From: Colwellia sp. BRX10-3 | Lineage (GTDB): Bacteria > Pseudomonadota > Gammaproteobacteria > Enterobacterales > Alteromonadaceae | Reading direction: 5' to 3' | DNA length: 64,000 bases | NCBI RefSeq assembly: GCF_014077505.1 | Contig: NZ_JACGWA010000010.1 | Location: 62,001 to 126,000, forward strand | In this document: positions 57,459-64,000 of the stretch, in pieces | Numbering within the stretch: the first letter of the stretch is position 1 | How the letters are laid out: each line of letters begins with the position of its first letter | Translations under genes and position numbers: made by a program | Notes under the pieces: model-generated | Database searches by the model: none | Told to the model about the DNA's origin: nothing | Seen by the model: only the letters and a program-made list of their open reading frames with translations

Positions 57459-60400
57459 TTGCAGATAAAAAAAAGAAAATTAGTACTAACTGTTAGTGTT
57501 GTTCTAACCTTATTACCCTATTTTTTAATAGGCGATATATTTCCCTTAAATAATACTTGGCTTGAGCAAGGGCCATTGTTGTTATTACAAATAATGAGTG
57601 TTTGTTTTGTCACTATTAGCTATTTGCGCATTAAAACGCGTGCATTAAAGCTGTTTTGGCAATTTATCACCTTAGCCTTATTATCGTCACTGTTATCAAA
57701 TTTATTATTTAGTTTTAACCTCATTAGTAACGAGCTTTTGCTGCGAGACTTTTTCACGCTTTGCAGCTATTTCTTTATTCTTTTAGCCATAGAAACCAAT
57801 CCTCATATCAATGAATCAAAAACAAATAGAAATATAAGTAATCGTGTAGCAGCAATATTCTTTACCTTAATATGCTTTAGTTACTTCGTATTACTTCCTA
57901 TTGAGTTTGCAAGTAATAATGAGGATAAAGTTGCCTCATCACAATTGTTTCATTTACTGATAGCTGCGCTCATTTTTATTCGATTAGTAACTAATAGCTA
58001 CCAATGTAAAAGTACGTTTTGGTGTCGAATTTATTACATACTTGCTATTTCTGCTGGGGCAATACTGTTAAATAACCTTTTTGATTACCTCAATAATTGG
58101 GTCTTGATTTCATTGCCAGATTATTTACTGACATTGTTAATACTTATCCCTTATTGCGCACTTATTATTGCGGCTAATAATTCTTTAAAGTCTTCAGAGC
58201 CTCCAATAGAAATAGCACCTTCTTCTTTAGCTGAACTCTACTTAATATTATTGATTTCTTGTTCTATATTAATACACTTAGCCGGTATTGAGTTAGATCT
58301 GCATTACAATATAAAGTCATACTTGCAATCGATATTAATTGCCACTTGGCTGGGTATAGCTTTAACATTATTAACCACAATTATTTACCGTAAAAATCGC
58401 TTAGGACATAAAAAACAACAACAAATTAATCTGCAAAACTCTGCCCAGCAGGAACTAGTAAAACTTAATCAATTATTAACTAACACTATGCTTAACAGTG
58501 AAGACAAAGCTATAGTTAATGCCTCTAGCAATGCCATATTAACCACGAGTACCGACGGTATTGTTCTGTCAGCAAACCCTGCCGCCGTACAGCTTTTTCA
58601 ATGTCTTGAACGAGAAATCATTGCCACAAAGGTTAGTGATTTCTTTTCATCAGATGACCAAATGCATTACTTTTTTGATTTCAAAAGTAATGTTTATACC
58701 CTGCAACGCAAAGATGCTGGTATTTCGATAGAATGCACTGCTACCCGTAAAGACGGAAAACAATTTCCTGTGCAAGCAGAGTTACAATGGGCAGAAAGAG
58801 AAGAACAGCCTCTAGTCGTCATTACCTTTATTAACCTCACCGCGCGTAAGCTTGCCGAGCAACAAGCCTTAGATTTGAAAGATAAATTTATTGCTAATAT
58901 TTCTCATGAATTTAGAACACCTTTAACGATTATTAACGGTATTTTAGATAGGTACTTGGTGAAAGCTCAAACAGAGGAAGAAGGTAAAGAACTCAAAACG
59001 GCAAAGCGCAATGGTTTGCGACTGGTACGTATGGTTGAACAGTTACTTGAGCTGTCTCGTTTATCTGACAATCCGCAGTTATCAATGGCAACCTACCGCC
59101 TACATACACTGATGTCGATGCCTGCAGATTCTTTTGCACGCTTAGCAACACAAAACAATCTAACCTTAACTTGTGATATTCCTGATCATATATGGCTTGA
59201 CTGTGACGCTCAAGCGTTTGAAAAAATCATCTTTAACTTGATTGCCAACGCTATTAAATACACACCAGCAGGCGGCACAATTCAAGTGATTGCCCATAGC
59301 GACAGTGATAATTTCACCCTAGATATTATTGATACTGGTATAGGTATTGATAGTGCATCACAAAGTAAAATTTTTGAGCGTTTTCAACGTGCTGACGACG
59401 AAAAAAATCAAGGTGTATTCGGCGTTGGTATTGGTTTGTCTTTGGTTAGTGAGCTGGTTAAAGCACATCATTGGCAAATAAATGTTTTCAGTGAGTACAA
59501 TAAAGGCAGTAAATTTTCGCTAATAATTCCTTGTGCGCCAGCCATATCAGAAGAAAAATCGACTCCATTAAGTATTTCTCAAACTGAAGTCGCCTCTTTA
59601 TTAATAGAGCCGCACAACGCTAGTAAAGACATTAGAAACCATAGCCAAAAAGTTGTATTAGTCATAGAAGACAACTTAGATATGCAGAGCCATATAAAAC
59701 AAGTAATAGAACAACAGCATCATAGCTTAATAGCCGGCAGTGGTGAACTGGGTTTAACTCTCGCCCAAGAGTACATTCCAGATATAATCGTCTGCGATAT
59801 TATGCTCACCGGTATTGACGGCTTTGCGGTATTGAAACAACTTAAAAGTCATGAACTGACCTCTCATATTCCGGTTATTCTATTAACCGCCCGTTCTGAC
59901 TTAGATAGCCGCTTGCACGGGTTAAATTTGCAGGCCGATGAGTATTTAAGTAAACCTTTTAATCATCAAGAACTATTAACACGTATTGATAACTTGATTA
60001 GTAACCGAGAGCAATTGCAAAAAAACTACTTAAGTAACTTTAATAAAGATCTTCAGGAAAATAGAAAAAACAATAGTTTTGAAAACGTTGCTGATTTAGC
60101 GCATGCGAGCGATGATGATGTAACGCTTGATAATAAATTTTTAGAAAAACTAGAAGCGATTATCGCTGAAGTATATACAGATACCGACTTAGATATTATT
60201 CAGTTAGCCGCACAAATGGCTATGAGCGATCGCCAGTTGCAACGTAAAATTAAAGCGCTGATAGGAATAACACCCAATAATTTCATTAAAGAATTTCGCC
60301 TTAAAAAAGCAAAAGTGCTATTAAAAAATGGCTCTCAAATTGGCCGAATAGCACTTGATGTAGGTTTTTCATCGCAGACTTACTTTGGGCGCTGTTTCAA

Positions 60401-60470
60401 AGAAATGTTTAGCTGTACCCCAAAGCAGTATCAACAACAACAGCAAAAAGACCAGCGTCCATCAAGCTAA
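57459..60470 (+). CDS. Hybrid sensor kinase with PAS, REC and AraC-type output
   Basis: 1003-residue one-protein signalling chain. About eight transmembrane helices fill residues 8-310. A PAS domain follows (ILTTSTDGIVLSANPAAVQLF). HisKA has His483 in NISHEFRTP; the HATPase has NLIANAIKYTP, DTGIGID and GVGIGLSLV. The receiver has Asp780 in IIVCDIMLTG and Lys in LSKPFN. The C-terminal AraC HTH contains MAMSDRQLQRKIKALIG and IALDVGFSSQTYFGRCFKEMF. The start is TTG at 57459 with AGGT upstream. It overlaps the convergent sensor gene by 9 bp. The inducer and targets are unknown. Confidence 0.92.
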   Translation: MQIKKRKLVLTVSVVLTLLPYFLIGDIFPLNNTWLEQGPLLLLQIMSVCFVTISYLRIKTRALKLFWQFITLALLSSLLSNLLFSFNLISNELLLRDFFTLCSYFFILLAIETNPHINESKTNRNISNRVAAIFFTLICFSYFVLLPIEFASNNEDKVASSQLFHLLIAALIFIRLVTNSYQCKSTFWCRIYYILAISAGAILLNNLFDYLNNWVLISLPDYLLTLLILIPYCALIIAANNSLKSSEPPIEIAPSSLAELYLILLISCSILIHLAGIELDLHYNIKSYLQSILIATWLGIALTLLTTIIYRKNRLGHKKQQQINLQNSAQQELVKLNQLLTNTMLNSEDKAIVNASSNAILTTSTDGIVLSANPAAVQLFQCLEREIIATKVSDFFSSDDQMHYFFDFKSNVYTLQRKDAGISIECTATRKDGKQFPVQAELQWAEREEQPLVVITFINLTARKLAEQQALDLKDKFIANISHEFRTPLTIINGILDRYLVKAQTEEEGKELKTAKRNGLRLVRMVEQLLELSRLSDNPQLSMATYRLHTLMSMPADSFARLATQNNLTLTCDIPDHIWLDCDAQAFEKIIFNLIANAIKYTPAGGTIQVIAHSDSDNFTLDIIDTGIGIDSASQSKIFERFQRADDEKNQGVFGVGIGLSLVSELVKAHHWQINVFSEYNKGSKFSLIIPCAPAISEEKSTPLSISQTEVASLLIEPHNASKDIRNHSQKVVLVIEDNLDMQSHIKQVIEQQHHSLIAGSGELGLTLAQEYIPDIIVCDIMLTGIDGFAVLKQLKSHELTSHIPVILLTARSDLDSRLHGLNLQADEYLSKPFNHQELLTRIDNLISNREQLQKNYLSNFNKDLQENRKNNSFENVADLAHASDDDVTLDNKFLEKLEAIIAEVYTDTDLDIIQLAAQMAMSDRQLQRKIKALIGITPNNFIKEFRLKKAKVLLKNGSQIGRIALDVGFSSQTYFGRCFKEMFSCTPKQYQQQQQKDQRPSS

Positions 60471-63400
60471 ACCTGATTTAATAATAACCTGCTCTTTTAA
60501 ATGAGTAAGGCTACGTTGCTGCATTAGCTGTAAATAATCAAAAGTATTAGATTTAGGCCCACACAAGCCCAACCATGAAAGCTGCTTATTTTCATCGGTA
60601 TAAGTTAATGCTTGTTCTATTAACACACTAATCTGATCCCAAGTTAAATCTAAAGGATTTTCCCGACTAAATGGGAAGAATGAATAGGCCATGTTCATCG
60701 ACGTGCTTTCATCAACCACACTAGTTAAACGGCCAGATAAGCGCGCGGCTAATTCATTCGCATTATTACCTTTTTCATAACCAATAACCGCAAAGGTATC
60801 GTTAGACCAACGGATAACGAGATCATCGTTATTTCGACTATAGTGCAGTAAATCAGTAAGGTTAATCAACTGGCTATTACTCACATCTTCATCACTTTTC
60901 AATTGCACCATTAAAATATAAAGACGTGGCAACATATCTCTTTGTACTGGCAATAAATTTTGATGCATTTGGTGCATCAATTGACTAGTTTGCTCGATAT
61001 ATATATCTAAATAGCGACGACTTTTTACGCCCGTAACTTTATCAACAATAGCAGCCTTTTCTAATTGTTTATTGGCATGCGCTAATTCTAGATTTTTGGA
61101 CTTAAACTTCTCAGTTTTCTCATGAACTTGCTGCTCCAAATAGAGCTTTTGTTGTTGTTCAATAACCAGTTTACGGTTTAGAAATCGAGAATAAAACAAT
61201 AAAGCTAATGCCACGGCACAGGTATATAAAAGATATGCCCACCAAGTATTCCATGGGGCAGGTTTAACAACAATATCTAATGAAAGACCTGGTTCGCTCC
61301 AAACATTATCGCTATTACCCGCGATAATTTGTAGCTGAAATTTTCCTGCGGGTAGATTGGTATATGTCGCTCGGCGTGATTTTCCGGCATCAAGCCACTC
61401 TTGGTCAAAACCGAGTAGGCGATATTTATATTTAGTAGACTCAGGATAAGCGTAATTAAGCCCTACATACTCAAATGAAATCAATTGGTCGTTATAGTCC
61501 AACTCTAAACTTTTAAGATCAGTTAATGCGGAAGAAAAGACCATAGGTTCGTTCAACTTAAAGACATTAGTTAAAAGTACTTGAGGTGGAAGAATTTTAT
61601 TTTGACTATTATGTGGCTGAATACTTGAAACCCCTTTGCCAGCACCAAAATAAATTACATTGTTTAAGCTCTTAAAAATTGCGCCATGATTATAGTCTAA
61701 ATCTACCAAACCATGACTTAAGTCAAAGTGTTTAAAGACATTAGAATTTACAGAATAGCGTGTTATACCTTGATTGGAGCTTAACCATATATCATTAAAA
61801 CTATCTTGTATCATGCCATAAACAGTCTGGCTCTTCATACCATCATTAGTACCGATACGTTTAAAATTGTAATTCTCTGCAATTCTATCTTCATAAGATA
61901 AGACGTTAAGTCCAGCTGCTTGGGTGCTCACCCAAAGGTTTTTTTCGTGATCTAATAAAAGGTACCAAGAAAGGTCACTCGAAAGACTATTTGGGTTAGC
62001 TTCATCATTTATAATGTGATGAAATTTTTCTGTTTTAGGATCAAAACGACTCAGTCCACCTCCATAGGTAGCAACCCATATAATTCCTTGTTCATCTTCT
62101 AATAGGTGCAAAATCGAATTATTATTTGGTCCTGTTGAAGGAGTGTTTTTATCACTTACATAGCGAGTAAAATCACCATCTGCATTTAACCTATTGAGGC
62201 CTTGATTAAATGTAGACACCCATAAATGCCCTTTCCTATCTTTAATTATATCGGTAACACTGTTCGCAGAGAGTGATGATGGATTAAGTTCATCATAAAC
62301 ATAAGCTTTAACTGATTTTGTGATTAAATTAACGCGATATAAACCAGAGGCTCTTGTACCAACCCAGAGAAAACTTTCATCATAATATAAAGTCATAACA
62401 CGTAAATTTTCAAAAAAACCGCCTAAATCTAGCTCCGTAACCTCATCATTATTAACAGATAACTGATATATACGTCCAATATAGCCACTAAAAAAAATAC
62501 TTTCTGATGATGCTTGCGAAAAGCTAGTTATATTAGTTCGATCAAGAGTTGGGTGTTTTCTACCAGTATATTGGCGAAATGTTGTCATGGTTGGATCCCA
62601 ACGATTTAATCCATTGTTAGTACCAATCCACATTAAACCATTTGGATCTTCAAAGAAATTCATAATGTAATTACTGCTTACACTATAAAGATTGCTTTCT
62701 GAGTAATTAAATCTTTCAAATGAACTAGTTTTATTATCATAAATTGATAAGCCATTATCTGTTGCTATCCAAATATTATTTTCAAAATCTTGATAGACAT
62801 TATGAATGGTATTACTACTAATGGATTTTTCATCATCAACGTCAAACTTAAAATGAGTAATACTATTTTCATTCGCTGTATACTTTAATAATCCCCTATC
62901 AACTGTGCCAACCCAAATATTTCCTTGTTTATCTTTGAAAAGTGCATTGACGTATTTATTAACATAACTATCGGTTTTATGAGGAGCATATTTTATTGTG
63001 CGCTTAAACTCACCAGTTAAATCAAATACTGAAATACCACCGCCATTTGTACCTACCCAAATTTCATGCTCGTCAGTTTCAATAATAGCGTGGACAATGT
63101 TATGAGACAGACTAAGGTGATCACCTAGTTTTTGCTGAATTTGAACTACACTCCAACTTTCACCTACGGTAGTTAAAATATTTAGTCCATTTTCTGTGCC
63201 AATCCATATTTTTCCTGCGCTATCTTCAAACAAAGTATTAATGCCATCATTACTAATCTGAGCATTTTTTGTTTTAGTTGTTAAGTGACGAAAGCTTTTA
63301 GATTCTGGCTCGTAAAGGTTAACTCCGCCTCCACGAGTTCCAATCCAAAGCCGTTGGTTTGAATCGATAATAACGCGACTTATAACATTTGAGCTTAATG

Positions 63401-63632
63401 AATTATCAACTGATGTTTTATTGTAAAAGCTAAGTAATTGATGACCATCAAATCTATGCAGCCCTTCTTGTCCACCAAACCACATAAAACCATCTTTATC
63501 TTGAGCGATAGTCATTACAAACTTATAAGACATTGGATTATCAATCGCAAAACTCTTAAATAACTTGCTCTCTTGAGCAAAAAGCATGTTACAAAATAAG
63601 AATGTAAAACAGAGATAAAATTTCTTGTTCAT
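60462..63632 (-). CDS. Two-component-propeller sensor with degenerate GGDEF domain
   Basis: 1056 residues. Signal peptide (MNKKFYLCFTFLFCNMLFAQ), then about 14 propeller repeats of the Reg_prop type (many copies of the pattern GxxWIGTxxGGxxxxD), a Y_Y_Y domain (YRLLGFDQEWLDAGKSRRATYTNLPAG in parts), a transmembrane helix near residue 800, a coiled coil, and a C-terminal domain that begins DKVTGVKSRRYLDIYIE like a GGDEF domain. At the active-site position it reads WSNDTFAVIGY rather than GGDEF, so cyclase activity is unlikely. It may be a receptor for c-di-GMP or a protein partner. It overlaps the convergent hybrid kinase gene by 9 bp. Confidence 0.88.
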   Translation of the reverse strand: MNKKFYLCFTFLFCNMLFAQESKLFKSFAIDNPMSYKFVMTIAQDKDGFMWFGGQEGLHRFDGHQLLSFYNKTSVDNSLSSNVISRVIIDSNQRLWIGTRGGGVNLYEPESKSFRHLTTKTKNAQISNDGINTLFEDSAGKIWIGTENGLNILTTVGESWSVVQIQQKLGDHLSLSHNIVHAIIETDEHEIWVGTNGGGISVFDLTGEFKRTIKYAPHKTDSYVNKYVNALFKDKQGNIWVGTVDRGLLKYTANENSITHFKFDVDDEKSISSNTIHNVYQDFENNIWIATDNGLSIYDNKTSSFERFNYSESNLYSVSSNYIMNFFEDPNGLMWIGTNNGLNRWDPTMTTFRQYTGRKHPTLDRTNITSFSQASSESIFFSGYIGRIYQLSVNNDEVTELDLGGFFENLRVMTLYYDESFLWVGTRASGLYRVNLITKSVKAYVYDELNPSSLSANSVTDIIKDRKGHLWVSTFNQGLNRLNADGDFTRYVSDKNTPSTGPNNNSILHLLEDEQGIIWVATYGGGLSRFDPKTEKFHHIINDEANPNSLSSDLSWYLLLDHEKNLWVSTQAAGLNVLSYEDRIAENYNFKRIGTNDGMKSQTVYGMIQDSFNDIWLSSNQGITRYSVNSNVFKHFDLSHGLVDLDYNHGAIFKSLNNVIYFGAGKGVSSIQPHNSQNKILPPQVLLTNVFKLNEPMVFSSALTDLKSLELDYNDQLISFEYVGLNYAYPESTKYKYRLLGFDQEWLDAGKSRRATYTNLPAGKFQLQIIAGNSDNVWSEPGLSLDIVVKPAPWNTWWAYLLYTCAVALALLFYSRFLNRKLVIEQQQKLYLEQQVHEKTEKFKSKNLELAHANKQLEKAAIVDKVTGVKSRRYLDIYIEQTSQLMHQMHQNLLPVQRDMLPRLYILMVQLKSDEDVSNSQLINLTDLLHYSRNNDDLVIRWSNDTFAVIGYEKGNNANELAARLSGRLTSVVDESTSMNMAYSFFPFSRENPLDLTWDQISVLIEQALTYTDENKQLSWLGLCGPKSNTFDYLQLMQQRSLTHLKEQVIIKSGLA

Positions 63633-63868
63633 TAGTTAACTTTAACCTTTGATTAGAGTGTTTGAACTTTGAGATTACTTTACAGCATTTTATTTAATAT
63701 TTATCCAAGATAAGTACGCATTGTATAAAATGCTCTAAAACAGAAGATAATGCAGTATTAATTTCAAAAAAAAGCGAACATCGGGTTGTAGATATATTGC
63801 TTTATGTTTGTTGCCTTGATGGCTCTTGATATATAGTTTGAAAAGATCGTCGTAGCTGTACTATTTTG

Positions 63869-63913
63869 TAAATACCAACTTACGACAAAGTTATTGCTGT
63901 AAATTGGTATTTA
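63869..63913. repeat. 15-bp inverted repeat
   Basis: TAAATACCAACTTAC (63869-63883) and GTAAATTGGTATTTA (63899-63913) pair with one mismatch around a 15-base loop. ATACCAATT-type sequences also occur at about 17309 and 18386, so this may belong to a dispersed intergenic repeat family. Confidence 0.5.
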
Positions 63914-63974
63914 AAACTGAATGAATTTTTTGAAAACTAATGAACATAAAAAATAGTACGCTGATATAGATAAA

Positions 63975-64000
63975 AAAGTCACCATTTTATAAGTGACTTT
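63975..64000. terminator. Terminator at the right edge
   Basis: Perfect 8-bp stem AAAGTCAC (63975-63982) / GTGACTTT (63993-64000), A-run on its left. It probably ends a convergent gene beyond the window. Confidence 0.6.

Larger units (their letters stand above)
63633..64000. other. Intergenic region at the right edge
   Basis: 368 bp without a gene. It contains the 15-bp dyad at 63869-63913 and a probable terminator at 63975-64000. The promoter of the propeller-sensor gene should lie here but is not evident. Confidence 0.5.

Overview
The window looks like chromosomal DNA of a marine, AT-rich gammaproteobacterium of the Alteromonadales, most likely Colwelliaceae (Colwellia or Thalassotalea-like). 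The evidence is the low GC content, a sodium-driven physiology (nhaB, motY, BCCT and DASS transporters), many secreted and lipoprotein peptidases, and gene neighbourhoods shared with other gammaproteobacteria: smc-zipA-ligA, motY divergent from rnt, grxD/sodB, fadR and nhaB-dsbB, psrA-nagZ. This assignment is inference from gene content; no 16S rRNA or tRNA gene is present.

Layout. 1-6.8 kb: the tail of a membrane protein gene, a lipoprotein M48 protease, an OmpR-type two-component system, two paralogous spondin-domain exported proteins (one a lipoprotein with a collagen-like stalk), a secreted protein with two HxTx motifs like 2H phosphoesterases, and a small membrane protein. 6.8-21.6 kb: core genes ligA, zipA, smc, cysZ, an M1 aminopeptidase, motY, rnt, a 2-Cys peroxiredoxin, grxD and sodB. 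21.9-29.9 kb: fadR and nhaB-dsbB, neighbours in enterics, are separated here by about 5 kb of accessory DNA. That DNA holds a serine hydrolase divergent from a DUF6249-like / ECF sigma / small membrane protein operon, plus a secreted protein made of two tandem repeats. 30-39 kb: DASS symporter, nagZ, a PsrA-like TetR regulator, an M2 (ACE-like) lipoprotein peptidase, a DUF1707/LiaF-like protein, an unusual Nramp relative and a MarR regulator. 39-46 kb: BCCT transporter, TonB-dependent receptor, TPR-sulfotransferase. 46-56.5 kb: a solute-binding protein, an RND efflux pair with a divergent TetR regulator, pgi, an S9 peptidase. 56.7-63.6 kb: ygjP, a giant hybrid kinase with REC and AraC domains, and, convergent with it, a beta-propeller sensor ending in a degenerate GGDEF domain.

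The most interesting element is the intergenic region between the serine hydrolase and the ECF sigma operon. It carries the same promoter-like module of about 35 bp twice, once facing each operon, with 28 of 35 positions identical. This suggests both operons belong to one small regulon, perhaps autoregulated by the sigma factor. Other points of note are the secreted 2H-like protein beside the spondin pair, the paired palindromes in front of the TonB receptor, the PsrA-type operator in front of the PsrA-like gene, the Nramp relative lacking the usual DPGN and MPHN metal-site motifs, and the convergent overlapping sensor genes at the right end. No IS element, prophage, CRISPR array or RNA gene of a known class was recognised.
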